From Agrypnia vestita (Eukaryota > Arthropoda > Insecta > Trichoptera > Phryganeidae), in contig JADDOH010023643.1 of the NCBI GenBank assembly GCA_016648135.1, positions 930,001-994,000 on the forward strand: a stretch of DNA of 64,000 nucleotides, given 5' to 3'. Both the position numbers and the translations under genes were made by a program. This document shows positions 43,590-54,405 of this stretch, piece after piece. Within the stretch, counting starts at the first letter, position 1. The number at the start of each line of letters is the position of its first letter. The notes beneath the pieces were generated by a model. It saw only the letters and a list, made by a program, of their open reading frames with translations. It was not told where the DNA came from and ran no database searches.

Positions 43590-44390
43590 TAGATACCCCA
43601 GTATTTAAAGATTGGTCGTGACCCCTTAAATTAAAGTAAAGCCATTAGCGAACAAATACATCCTCCCGCGCCCCCTGCCACATTGGTGACCCCGACACAG
43701 AACCACATATTCAACATAATCATTATGATTTAACAGATGGAATTCACCATAGAAAAGAGAAATAGAACTCATACAAAAAGTTTTGGGTGGAATTTGTAAA
43801 AAATGTAATTTCTGCAGGTTACTTGTTCTCACGTCACATTGGACCGTTTGAAGAAACACGCTATTGTATGAAAAATTTATTTGCCCATTACAAAAACTCG
43901 CAGACATAGAGATGAGTCAAAATACATAGTTCAGGACAAGTTTTTTCTCGACTTGACTAGATCTATGGAACAAATTTGTTGGTCGCAAACATGTGAGATA
44001 AATTATGAATTGACATAAAGTTGGATACAGAAACATCGGAAATAAAACATTTAGCCGTAGGACGAATCAGGCTAGAATTTTAAATAGACTTTTTCTTAAG
44101 ATAAGGATTATTTCATTAATATTTGTTTCCCAGAATCTTTACTAATGCACAGCTTTTTGCTTGTATACATTTTTTTTTCTTTTCTCTTCTTTTTTTTTCT
44201 TTTTCTATACTCTCAAATGTCCTGACCTGTTTGCTCCTTACATTCTGTGTTTTCCTTTGTGCCTTTATACTTTTATTATACACTTAGTGTTTTGTATATG
44301 CTTATAGATTGTGTTAATGTAATAATATTACTTTCTGTATTGAAATATTTTGGTGGTTTATGTAGATTTTTTAAATAATAAAGAAGTGAA
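43590..44390. other. stretch with LTR-leader-like motif, no gene
   Basis: 43679-43698 has ACATTGGTGACCCCGACA. 43700-44390 is AT-rich without recognisable coding. Confidence 0.3.
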
Positions 44391-44394
44391 CTAA

Positions 44395-44560
44395 CGGGAC
44401 AATGAGGGCAAAATTTTGGATGGTAGCCGTGCGGCCCAATTCTGCTTTGCAGTGCTAGGTTGCACGTTTGCCTTTAGCATTAAAAAATGCCAACCTAGCG
44501 GCGAATGAGTAGGACCGATATAGGAGCTTTTGCTTATAAAACGGTCCTGGATAAGCGGTG
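44395..44560 (+). repeat. dispersed repeat R, copy 2
   Basis: GCCTTTAGCATTAAAAAATG, GAGTAGGACCGATATAGGAG and TTTTGCTTATAAAACGGTCC match 25605-25740. A longer 5' part (GTAGCCGTGCGGCCCAATTC) is present here only. Class unknown. Confidence 0.5.
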
Positions 44561-44599
44561 GGTCTGCCCCCTCATTGCTTGTATACATTGCACGCCACT

Positions 44600-45277
44600 G
44601 ATATAGAGTTAGCTAAATACAAAATCTGTGATGAAAGATTGGATCTCCACTAGCTTAGAAATACTGAAACAGTACAAAAAAGCCTGCCCCTCTTAACACA
44701 AGGGTTGCACATGAATGAACGAATTTAGTGAAATGAAATGAAGTGATGTGCAATTAACAAAGCCTGTTCCTGCCAGGTCTTTCATATTCTTTTCATGGTA
44801 AGCGACGAGTTAGTGACCCTTGGGTGAGACCTTTATCCAGCACTGTAGAGACACAGTACAGGTAAAGCTGATCATAATGCAACATACGCGTTGTTAATCT
44901 TTTCATGCATTCGTCTTCTTCTTAACGTGGTTCTTCTAAATACTGCTCATTATTTTAATAACGAGTTTACATTCACTCGTATTTTTTTTTTAAAAGAATA
45001 GTCTTAAACCGTTGAAATAAATGAATAGAAGTGCCAATACTGAATACGCGCCGAAAAGGCTCAAACCACCAACCATTGGACTACCAAGCACGTAGATTTA
45101 TATACATTATTTTGCAGAGGCGAGCAGTTGATACTTTGAATTACTAACTAAAAAATACGAAATAATTCAAATTAAGTTTTCTCGAAATATTGACAAATAA
45201 TAATACCATATTTGGATTTAAATGTATCTATCATAATACTCTAACAGATAAATGTTTAATTTCGTTTTTTTTTCAAA
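44600..45277. other. stretch without a recognised gene
   Basis: No coding, SINE or inverted-repeat signal was recognised. Confidence 0.4.
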
Positions 45278-46557
45278 TCTAAACCTATAAAACTCAATGT
45301 CTGCCTGTCTGTTCTCTCTACAAATCTACACCGTTTGACCGATCTGACCCAAATTTTACATAAATATTCTTTAGGATCCAGCGGGTAACTAAGTGACGTT
45401 TCCACCCTCCTCTACCACTTCCTCTCCTGATAATTTTTTAATGGACATCCGAACCGTTCGACCGATCTGAACCAAATTTTGCATACTCATTCTTTAGCAC
45501 CCGGCTGGTTACATAAGCGATATTTTCACCTTTCTTTTTACCCTTCCCCCTCCCCTGATATATTTTCGATGGAAATCTGTACTGTTTGACCGATTTGAAC
45601 CAAATTTTGCATACTTATTCCTTAGGACCCGACAGGTTAAAAATATTACATTTCTTTCCTCCCCTTTAACCCCACCCCCACCCCTGATATATTTTTCATG
45701 CAAATCCGTACCGTTAAACGGACCCATATTTTGCATACTTTTCATTTAAGACTTGACGGATTACCAAATTTCCAAGGCGAAATTTCCACCCTCCTCTTTA
45801 CTCCATCCCCTCCTTGATATATTTTCTGTACAAATCTCCATCATTTGACCAATCTCACCTAAATTTTGTATAGTTATTTTTTAGGACCAGGCGGGTAATA
45901 GAGGCATTATTTCCCTCTCCCCCTTTACCCCAACCTTTTCCCCCGATATCTTTTCTGTAAAATGTACACCGTTTGACCGATCTGACTCAAATTTTGTTTT
46001 ACATCCACCTCCCCTCTCCCCCTGATTTCCATGCAAATCTGTACCGTTTGACCGATTGGACCCAAATTTTGCATACTTATTTTTTAGACCAGCGGATAAC
46101 AAAAGCGACTTCCGATTTTCGATCGATTTTCCCCTTTCCTGACTATCCCTTCCCTTCCCCCTGATATATTTTCCATGAAAATCTGTACCGTTTGACCGAT
46201 ATTACCCAAATTTTGCATACTTATTATTTAGGACCCAGCGGGTAATATAGGTAGCATAATTCCCTCCCCCTGATATAAATTGAAAACCCGGTACGTAATA
46301 TATCCTTGCCCTCCTCCTGACATATCTTCCATGCAAATCTGTACCTTTCGACCGATCAGACCCAAATTTTGTATACATATTCCTGATGACCTGGTGCAAA
46401 AAATCCCTCCCTTGGATATCCCATCCATCCCAGCCTTGATAACCGGAAACATTGTTTTTATTAGAGGTCTTGAAAAGCAATGTAACCTTTGTTTCCCCCC
46501 ACAAATTTATTTTTAACTTAATCTTTAACCCTTGCAGCGCCGGGTACGACCAGCTAG
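45278..46557 (+). mobile_element. non-autonomous Helitron (1280 bp)
   Basis: It starts A|TCTAAACCTATAAAACTC and ends with a GCAGCGCCGGGTACGACC-type stem and CTAG|T. The interior is made of about nine repeats of roughly 100-130 bases, each with ACCGTTTGACCGATC, ACCCAAATTTTGCATACTTA and a pyrimidine-rich CCCCTCCCC tract, at about 45329, 45449, 45568, 45700, 45837, 45968, 46042, 46186 and 46345. No Rep/helicase is encoded. Same family as 14889-15843. Confidence 0.85.
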
Positions 46558-46663
46558 TATAATATATTAACGAACGCTCATGCTGACAGCACGCGTCTGT
46601 TATTTATTAAACATTTAAGAATAAATTAAATACTATGTTTTAAACCACTTTATTGCTATATAT

Positions 46664-46705
46664 TTGTCAAATAGTTTCGGTTGGACTCAACCTTCTTCAG
46701 GACAA
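46664..46705 (-). ncRNA. hammerhead ribozyme, near-intact core (PLE 4)
   Basis: The minus strand reads TTGTC, CTGAAGA, stem II GGTTG-AGTC-CAACC, GAA, ACTATT, T, GACAA. TTGTC/GACAA pair perfectly as stem I. The short stem III is less self-complementary than in other copies. It lies 3' of a GIY-YIG remnant. Confidence 0.65.
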
Positions 46706-46779
46706 TTATAATAAAGACTAATCTAGGTACAGAAATTTATAAAGGAGGAAAGAGAAAGAGAGAGGGACAGAGTGTCAAC

Positions 46780-46793
46780 AAGGGGGGGGGGGA
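46780..46793 (+). repeat. poly(G) run
   Basis: About 11 consecutive G within AACAAGGGGGGG...GAGGAG, unusual in this AT-rich window and a likely site of length error. Confidence 0.8.
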
Positions 46794-46799
46794 GGAGTT

Positions 46800-47045
46800 A
46801 TTTATTATTTGTTTATTTATTATTTGACTATTATTATTGATAGCTTTATTAATTTCTAATGCTTCTAGATTGTTAAGTCGCAAACCTAGTCCGTTTTAGA
46901 GTAAAATTTTTGGCCCTGTATTATTATCAAATGTGTGATCAAAATTAATTAGATGTTCGGCAAATTCAGAAAAATCTACATTTGTTAAACATTTAATGTG
47001 TTCTTTTATTCTTTTATTCTATTGTTATTTGTTATTTATTATTCT
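46800..47045 (-). pseudogene. PLE GIY-YIG endonuclease remnant (PLE 4)
   Basis: The minus strand gives RIKEHIKCLTNVDFSEFAEH, INFDHTFDNN and NGLGLRLNNLEALEINKAI with a stop between. This is the EH helix region and C-terminal block of a GIY-YIG nuclease of the same lineage as PLE 1. No reverse transcriptase is present. The hammerhead 46664-46705 follows on the same strand. Confidence 0.6.
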
Positions 47046-47049
47046 GTTT

Positions 47050-47835
47050 TAGAGAGGGCACCTTCAGAACAATTCCACGCCGAGTAAATCTTCAAATCAT
47101 AAACATATGATTAAAAAATTTCAGTAGTCAACGGAGAATTTTGCGCCTCTTCTCTTCTCTTATTACTTTCTTCCAGCTTCTAAGTTTTCTTCTAGCAATC
47201 AAGCCACCGCACACTAAGAATGCTCTGAAAGCGTCAGTTCAAAACTCATTCGGCTTACTTGGACCTTTACGAGACTCGAGAAATTGCGCCCTTGAGTATG
47301 GCTGGTATAATGCCACGCGAAGGCTGCATTTTATGAATTTATGAAAGCTGAAAATTAGTGGCGGCTTTAGCATTATAAATGTGTACATACATTTGTTACA
47401 AAATTTTTCATGAAAAGAAATAATTCTAGAATTAAGAAGAAAACAAAACAAATAAGAAATATTAAAAAACGTATAAATTGGGTCAATTTAAATGCAGTAT
47501 ATCGTCGATGTATATATAATTAATCCTATGTGACGTTTTATTATATTCTGACATAAACGGATAAAACTATTTAAAAAAATAATTGCATAGTCTAGATTTA
47601 TAAAAAATAATTAGTAGGCTGACTTTCCAGATGAACGACAATGTTTTTTTTAGTATATCTCCATTATTTATTTGAAAAATTGACAAATTGATTCGTTCAT
47701 CTCAAAATGTACTAAACGGCACGTAGGATTTATTATATATACAGCGACGATAATTCACGTTGGAAATATTACACTAAAACCGAAGAATTAGTGAGTTACC
47801 AAGATTCACCATCTATTTTTGAGTATTAAAAATTT
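47050..47835. other. AT-rich stretch
   Basis: 47520-47760 contains GACTTTCCAGATGAACGACAATG and ATTGACAAATTGATTCGTTC, whose inverses occur at 54490-54710 (ATGAACGAATCAATTTGTCA, GCCGTTCATCTGGAAAGTC). This is one more dispersed repeat, inverted between the two sites. No gene is seen. Confidence 0.45.
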
Positions 47836-47839
47836 ATAA

Positions 47840-48060
47840 TATGTTTTTATTTGCACTAAATTGAACTTGGTAATGTATCACTTTATAGTTTCGAGAGGGG
47901 CAGTCCTTTTCATCATCAGATGTAGTTCTTAATTAAACCTAATGATGAAAAGGACTGCTTCTCTTGAAACTATAGTAATGATAAATTTAACTCAACATGT
48001 GTGCATTAAAAAGTTTCATTTATTTTAAATTAAAATAATCATGTTACACCACAAAGTAAC
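47840..48060. mobile_element. palindromic family P copy with hammerhead-like centre on both arms
   Basis: Left arm (GCACTAAATTGAACTTGGTA, TATAGTTTCGAGAGGGGCAG) and right arm (GACTGCTTCTCTTGAAACTATA, GTTTCATTTATTTTAAATTA) are inverted. On the minus strand 47882-47923 reads CTGATGA, a GAAAAGGAC/CCCTCTC imperfect hairpin and GAAACTATA. On the plus strand 47943-47985 has TGATGA and GAAAC with a changed core. The arrangement is like 4990-5153 but older. Confidence 0.6.
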
Positions 48061-48176
48061 AGTTATATCAATCAATAATATTTAGGGTTTATATTTCGGT
48101 CGTTTGACATGTTTAGACATTAACGGCATAACAACGGATATTTTACATGAACCGTAAGGATGTGTTGAGATTCTAT

Positions 48177-48220
48177 CCTCGACGTTTCGCTGGAGTCGTT
48201 TCAAAGCGTCGTCAGAAGAG
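48177..48220 (-). ncRNA. hammerhead-like ribozyme motif
   Basis: The minus strand reads CTT, CTGACGA, a GCT...AGC stem II with a long loop, GAA, ACGT, C, GAGG. Core bases fit CUGANGA...GAAA, and stem I pairs partly through G-U pairs. Stem II is weak. A frame just upstream on the same strand (EKPEDIVALTTS, PPRCVNKICDHAE) may be the end of its host retroelement. Confidence 0.5.
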
Positions 48221-48409
48221 TGCCCTGTCGCCTCGGGGATCAAGGACGTACTGATTATTTTCTGCGTGGTCGCAGATTTTATTTACACAGCGTGGGGGTG
48301 TGTGGCTTCCTTCTACGCTAGAGGTCGTTAGTGCGACGATGTCTTCGGGCTTTTCTGCATCTTAGTTTTTTAATGGTGGAATCATAGCAGTGAGAATAGG
48401 TCGCCATAT

Positions 48410-48700
48410 TTATTTATTATTATTTTTTTTTTTAAACGCCCTTACGGGCTTTTACAAAAATACAGAATATAAATTTAAAAAGAAATATCATAAGACAGAT
48501 AAAATAATAATACAGATAAAAGGTACAAATAATAATAGTTAAAAGGTAAAATAATAATACAGAAAAATTTACTATTCATTTCGTTGAGATGTAAAGAATT
48601 GTATCAGCTTTGTCCTAAACACAGTTATATTATCAGCAAAAATGTCAGCCGCCTCTGCATGTTCATTCCCTGATGAGTGTAATCTGGGAATTATACCTAA
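48410..48700 (-). mobile_element. probable LINE 3' end
   Basis: AAACGCCCTTACGGGCTTTTAC next to a poly(T)/ATT tract gives, on the minus strand, a GCCCGTAAGGGCG hairpin followed by an A-rich tail, a common shape of insect LINE 3' ends. The adjoining sequence holds no recognisable coding. Confidence 0.35.
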
Positions 48701-49490
48701 TAAAATTGTAACTGTCGTCTCTATGAAGATTTGTACATTTGCGTTATTCTATTATGTACGTTTCAGGTATTCTATTATAAAAACATTTGTTCTATGATTC
48801 AATGATTCTATTATGAACATAAGTGATTTCTTTCACTGAAGTTACCGCAGTCATAATTCCGTTTTTAAGGTCATGTAATGTCAATACCAACGAAATTTAA
48901 AATTTGATTATTTGCAGCGTCGCTTTAATACACACTTAATACACAGTTAATACACAGATGATAGTTATCTGGAATCAGCGCTTCAATTCAATAAACAATT
49001 TGGCTTCAATTAAATAAACTTAAATTAAATATATTTTGATAAGAAGAATCAAATATTTCAAAATTTAATGTATATATGGAACCAAAAAAAAAACAATTAC
49101 ATATTAAGTCACACTATAAAATGAAACATTAAATAATATAGAGATTATAAAATACCTTGATATAGGTATAGATACAATACTAACATTTACTAAAAAGAAA
49201 ACTGAATATGTTGTGAATAAAATTGCATTAAAGTGTCTTTACTTGAAAGAATTATAAATCTTTTAGCCAAAAATATGAGTATATTAATATAATAAATACT
49301 GTGATTCTCCCGCATATTAATTACTATTCCAACACATTATTTACAACCTAAAGAATGCTAAAGAAACTATCAATATTACGAAACAAAGCAATGCATATTA
49401 TATTGAAATCCAATAAAAGAGCAAAAATAACAGAAAGGTTTAATGAAATAAAATCGAAAAGAAATCAAATGACTTACAATACTTAAAAAA
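48700..49490. other. AT-rich stretch
   Basis: No gene seen. 48720-48840 has short ATTCTATTAT-type repeats. Confidence 0.35.
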
Positions 49491-49491
49491 A

Positions 49492-50036
49492 CTAACCCAT
49501 AAAAACCAAGTTTTTAGTATACTCCCTTTCTTTGTAAAATATAACAACTATTTAAGACGAATTAAAACATATAACATAAAAGTAAACTTACTGTAATTTA
49601 ATATATTTCTAAAATATCAGATGTTTTGAGCTTTGATAAGACACTTCATGCTTTGAAGATTAAATTCTAAAAACATTTGTTAGTCAATTTAGATTTTCGA
49701 CATTCGTAATGAAGTCTATTATGTATACCGACGGAGTAATTCAAATTTAGAATATATTCCGCGACGTTATCGCGCCGCCGTTGCTAATCAAAGTTTTCTA
49801 ATGATTCCAATTTGAAAAAACCAATAAAATTTGTAAAAATCCGAAATTATACTATAATTATTAATTTTTTAACGAAAATTTGATAGATCTCATTGATCGT
49901 CGCCACAAGTCCACTTGCCAAGTTTCAGCTGGATTGGATCACGGGAAAAGGTTCAAAAATCGATCCAAAGTTTTTTTTGACGGCAAGCCGGCAAGCAAGC
50001 AAGCAGACGCCACGAGTAAATAATATAAAGGGAGTA
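49492..50036 (+). mobile_element. repeat with ACTCCCTTTCTTT ends, copy b (545 bp)
   Basis: It starts TAACCCATAAAAACCAAG and ACTCCCTTTCTTTG. The 3' block TTGCCAAGTTTCAGCTGG, ATTGGATCACGGGAAAAGG, GCAAGCAAGCAAGCAGACG and CCACGAG precedes AAAGGGAGTA. It is shorter than copy a by an internal deletion. Confidence 0.7.
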
Positions 50037-50415
50037 ATTAAAGAATGGAACTACATTAATTATGATTTTCTTTCACACAATACAAGAAGTGGCGAACTAT
50101 AAGACTACAGAAGAAAAACAAAAATACTTCACAAAACGGTTTAATATAAACATATTCTAATGTAAAACCTTTTGGCTGGTTTTGGTGTGTATTTGGGAAA
50201 TATTCCCACCCGTCTAGATGCATCCTCTCGTATCGGCATATGACATGTGTTCAGTGAGTGTCGCGTAGAGTGTATGAAATGAGAGCCTTAGGGGTAGATG
50301 TCGACAGATTCGATATAGTTTACAAACGATGTGACTCACAGTAAAATTTTTCCTTATTGTAACAATCTCCAGACGGTGTTGCCAACAGGAATCATTTGCG
50401 TATGCTATGGCGGCC

Positions 50416-50793
50416 TAAGGATGGACGATATACATCGATGTATTCTAAACACTCGATGTATAGTAACGATGTACAGTTAGTACTTCAGCATCGAATATAT
50501 ATCGATGTTTTTTTATTCGATGCAACGAATAGGCAAACTATGAGATGAGTGTCTATGGGTATAGACAGTTTTTTCCTGTTCGATATTTTTCGTCCAGCGA
50601 CCCTTTTTTGTGTTTTGGTCGCCAAATCTTTTTCCCCTTTATAGCCTAAATATGTCCATTGCGAGAAACAATCATGCATTACATCAGAAAAAACATCGAT
50701 GTATTTGTCAATACATCGTATTAACATCGAAGCAACCAATCGATGCATTACATCGGAAAAAACATCGATGTATATTTTAAATGTCCATCCCTA
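50416..50793. mobile_element. TIR element made largely of ATCGATGT blocks
   Basis: The ends TAAGGATGGACGATATACAT and, inverted, TAGGGATGGACATTTAAAAT bracket about ten copies of ACATCGATGT-like motifs (for example 50432, 50700, 50764). The termini resemble hAT-type MITEs, but no 8-bp target duplication matches by eye. No transposase. Confidence 0.55.
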
Positions 50794-50874
50794 CCGGCGA
50801 CAGAGTGGTTGGTATCTGCGACAACCAGGACTGGGTTAGCGACATCGAGCCCCGATTGGTGGACACGAACCGTC

Positions 50875-50948
50875 GCGAGCCTACCAAAGATTTTGGTAGG
50901 CTCGCTTTTTGTATAATCTTTGGTAGGCAAGCCTACCAAAGATTGTAC
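50875..50948. repeat. nested hairpins on CCTACCAAAGAT
   Basis: GCGAGCCTACCAAAGAT pairs with TTTGGTAGGCTCGC; directly after, AATCTTTGGTAGGC pairs with GCCTACCAAAGATT over a 2-base spacer. Four copies of the same 12-mer occur within 75 bases, alternating in direction. Confidence 0.85.
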
Positions 50949-51051
50949 AAAAAAAGTTGTGAGCATTTAAGTGATCAATGTTTATATACCTATAAGAATA
51001 TGTTTTAATGTAAAATCGTAGAAATGTGGAACTAAATAAACAGGAAAAAAG

Positions 51052-51363
51052 TAACCCATAAAAACCAAGTTTTTACAATACTCCCTTTCTCATTTTCGGA
51101 TTTCGCGTCTACCATACGCGTTGAAATATCCATACAACTTGTATGAAAAAAACATTAAAAATTTGAAAAATTCTAAATTATACTAAAATTATTATTTTTT
51201 TTAACGAAAGTTTGATAGATCTTCTTGATCGTCGCCACGAGTCTGCTTGCAAAGTTTCAGCTCGATTGGATCACCGGAAAAGGGTTTCGATCGATCCAAA
51301 GTTTTTTCGACGGCAAGCCGGCAAGCAAGCAAGCAGACGCCACGAGTTAATATAAAGAGAGTA
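51052..51363 (+). mobile_element. repeat with ACTCCCTTTCT ends, copy c (short form, 312 bp)
   Basis: TAACCCATAAAAACCAAG, ACTCCCTTTCTCATTTTCGG and GTCTACCATACGCG open it. GCTTGCAAAGTTTCAGCTCG, the GCAAGC tract and CCACGAGTTAATATAAAGAG close it. It has the same short structure as copy e. Confidence 0.7.
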
Positions 51364-51364
51364 A

Positions 51365-52600
51365 GAAGAAAATAAAATAGCTTTGAAATACATATTTATA
51401 GAAACGTAATTTCATATTTATAGAAAAAGATATGTGAAATCTAATAATGATCATGAAGTCTGCAATAAAACTAGATTTATACAACGAAAACGGAAATTAA
51501 ACAATGATTGGAGTGTGCGAGACATCTCGGATATTACTTTTTTTTTTCACCATCCGATGTGAGATTACTAGCAGTATAAAGCAGTGTTGAAACTGGAATT
51601 TCATATCATAGACTAAGAACCAGCGACTCCCAGACTTGCGTTATAGAAGCAAACCTGAAATATTTTATGTAGATGAACACTTAAGTAGGTAAGATGTTTT
51701 GGATATTATGATATATATATGATATATTTGACTTTGAGGGACTTTGGCAGATAACAGGTTTTACAGGTACAAAAAAATGATTAAGAAAAACGAGCGCTTC
51801 CATCAGAACAATGCCTGCATGAAAAAAGGCTATTAAGGCATGTAAAAAACGAAATCTGGCTTTTAACTGCTGGGCTATTAATAAAAATCTTTTAGAACCA
51901 GAATAAACATAAGTCGACTTCAAATTTAGCTGCAGAATAAAAATAATCATATTTTGTATTATTTTTGTAAAAACAATTCACATTATTTTCTTAGAGACTG
52001 AAACTTTCGAAATATTAATATTCTTTTCGTACTCAGCATACCAAAATTTATCAGAAAAGTTTCTTCGCACGTTAAATCCCATTTCATTGACAAATTGAGC
52101 TGTCCAGTATAAATCAATGTGATTTATATGAAATTTGTTAGTTTTTTGTAATTATAAATTTTTTCTAACCACAAACTTAACGCCTTAAATATCAACAAAA
52201 AACCGTCGAAAAACAAATAAAATAAACATAAGAGGCATTTAAAAATAAAAACATGACTTTCTCTAACATACTACCCTTTCTCCCCATATTCCCAATAACG
52301 ACATTGATGAGATGGGCTGTACTTCTCGTTACTACATAATATATGAGTAATAGTGACGTACGTAGCACAACTCGATACACTCACTGCTTCGCGAGATCTT
52401 TTTACACTTTGTTTTTCTTTGCAAACTTTGGAAAGTACGCTTTTGACGTGAGATGGAAAATTTTCATAAACTTTTTAAAATTAGCTCAACGCTCTCTCAA
52501 TTTTAATTATTACTAAAATTCTTAAATAATTATTTCAATAAGAGCAAAATAATTTTGTGGTGACATTATTAATAGACTGAATTTAATTTTATTTAATAAG
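51365..52600. other. stretch without a recognised gene
   Basis: Scattered open frames of 60-90 codons show no known domain. 52555-52575 (TGTGGTGACATTATTAATAG) matches the PLE-associated end at 4970-4990. Confidence 0.35.
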
Positions 52601-52604
52601 ACTG

Positions 52605-52975
52605 GTAAACAGAACAACCTTCACAGCTACGAAGATCGACTTGCCTTTTTCAAGATGCACAAACTTGAGTCCCGACGGAAAATATCCGATCTCGTTGTGC
52701 TACACAAGATTCTCAACGGAGCTATTGCTCTCTCTATCTGATATAAATTTGCATGTTAAACCCCGTATAAGAAACACGGAATTCTTCAGAATAAGTCAGC
52801 ACACTAATAATGTCTGTTACTTTTCTCCCATCACAAGGTTGTGTCGCACATATAATTTGTATTGTGCTGACCCTAACATTGATGCTGATATTCTTGCAGA
52901 CACCTTGTGTTCGTTCAAAATCTCACTCATACACAACATCCATTTTCTAAACGATGACATGAACCTATAGATCCA
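52605..52975 (+). pseudogene. non-LTR retrotransposon C-terminal remnant
   Basis: One frame gives LHSYEDRLAFFKMHKLESRR and KISDLVVLHKILNGAIALS; after a change of frame, SDINLHVKPRIRNTEFF, NNVCYFSPITRLCRTYN and DADILADTLCSFK follow to a stop. This is the well-known 'L.L.SLE.RRK..DL.FLYKIL.G' and 'INF.VP.R..R...F' succession at the end of insect non-LTR reverse transcriptases. 5'-truncated, otherwise little broken. Confidence 0.75.
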
Positions 52976-53224
52976 TTAAATCAATCATTCATTAAATACT
53001 AATCGCACTACATTCCAACACAAAATATACAATACACATAAATGTACATGTAAAATATAATTAATTGCAAAAATACATGTTACTGGAGCGTGCCGAAAAC
53101 ACTTGTAATTGGGATAATGGGCATAGTCTTCACTAAAATGTTTATTATCAGAGTATCATGTACCTATTATCCTGTTAGTGTAAATAAATAAATAAAAAGA
53201 TAAAAAAATACTAAATTTTGTTTT

Positions 53225-53290
53225 CACCACTATTTTGTTAAGAGTACCAACGTGTTGAGAGGCCAATGGTACCTTCATCAGGATACTGCA
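53225..53290 (-). ncRNA. decayed hammerhead
   Basis: The minus strand has GTATC, CTGATGA, GGTACCATTGGCC, then CTCAACACGTTGGTAC where a GAAACGTTGGTAC would be expected. CUGAUGA is intact but the GAAA box is destroyed, so it cannot cleave. Confidence 0.5.
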
Positions 53291-53464
53291 TACACTAACT
53301 ATATTATATTCGATTACATTGTATCCTACAACAATGAATTTTATTCTTTTGAACACGAGTTGCTAATAAAAACTGGCAAAAACGGCAGACTAAATAAAAA
53401 CTGTGAATATTTATTTTACATAGTAATTAACGAATTTTTATTAATCAATTAGAAAAGACAAACA

Positions 53465-53535
53465 GAAAAATCAAGTTATCCAATTTCGCCACGGCAGCTT
53501 GGTAAGTTAACGAAAATTTTTCGACCTTTTATGTA
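53465..53535 (-). mobile_element. SINE family 2 fragment
   Basis: GTTATCCAATTTCGCCACGG, CAGCTTGGTAAGTTAACG and AAATTTTTCGACCTTTTATG match the head and upstream part of 10838-11010. The body is replaced by the adjoining ACTCCC repeat. Confidence 0.55.
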
Positions 53536-53545
53536 GTCTCTTTTT

Positions 53546-54088
53546 TCTCCCTTTATATATTAACTCGTGGCGTCTGCTTGCTTGCTTGCTTGCCGGCTTG
53601 CCGGGTGAAAATTTTTTTAGATCGATTTTTAACCCTTTTCCCGTGATTCAATCTAGCTGAAACTTTGCAAGCAGACTCGTGGCAACGATCAAGAAGATCT
53701 ATCAAATTTTCGTTAAAAAATATTTAATAATTTTATAGTATAATTTTGGATTTTTAGATATTTTAGTGTTTTTTTTCAAATTGTAATCATCGATCGAACG
53801 GCGGCCTGACAACGTCACGGAATATTAAAATTTGAATTAATCCGTCGGTAGGTATAATAGGTATTTCACTACGAATTTCGAAAATTTATGACAATTGGTT
53901 CACAGATGACAGCACACTATGGTTTTTTGGGAAGAAATCAAATAATAAAGAGACATTTTTAGATATTTTCGACATAGATATTTGTCTAGACATGTTTCAT
54001 TTTCAGTCAATCAATTATTTAATTACATGATGGTAAACCTAATTTACAAAGAAAGGGAGTAATATAAAAACTTTTTATGGGTTAGTTT
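53546..54088 (-). mobile_element. repeat with ACTCCCTTTCTTT ends, copy d (about 543 bp)
   Basis: The plus strand shows CTCCCTTTATATATTAACTC, the CTTGCTTGCTTGCCGGCTTG tract, TGAAACTTTGCAAGCAGAC, and ends AAGAAAGGGAGTAATATAAA then TTTTATGGGTTAG. It adjoins copy e in the same orientation. Confidence 0.7.
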
Positions 54089-54090
54089 TT

Positions 54091-54405
54091 TACTCCCTTT
54101 CTTTTAACTCGTAGCGTCTGGTTGGTTGCTAGTCTGACGAAAAAATTTTGGATCAATTTTTAACCCTTTTCCCGTGATCCAATCGAGCTGAAACTTTGCA
54201 AGTAGACTCGTGGCGATGATCAAGAAGATCTATCAAATTTTCGTTAAAAAAAGTAATAATTATAGTATAATTTTGGATTTATCAAATTTTTTATACATTT
54301 TTTTCCATACAAGTTGTATGGAGATTCCGACGCATATGGCAAACACGAAACCCGAAAATGAGAAAGGGAGTACCTATTGTAAAAACTTGGTTTTTATGGG
54401 TTAGT
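54091..54405 (-). mobile_element. repeat with ACTCCCTTTCTTT ends, copy e (short form, 315 bp)
   Basis: TACTCCCTTTCTTTTAACTC, TGAAACTTTGCAAGTAGACT, then GAGAAAGGGAGTACC and TTTTTATGGGTTAG. It follows copy d directly, giving a tandem pair of different length forms. Confidence 0.7.

Noticed and set aside
45509..46504. Several 70-100-codon minus-strand frames
   Set aside because: They are translations of the Helitron's internal repeats (recurring NKYAKFGSNRSNGTDLH-like strings), not genes.
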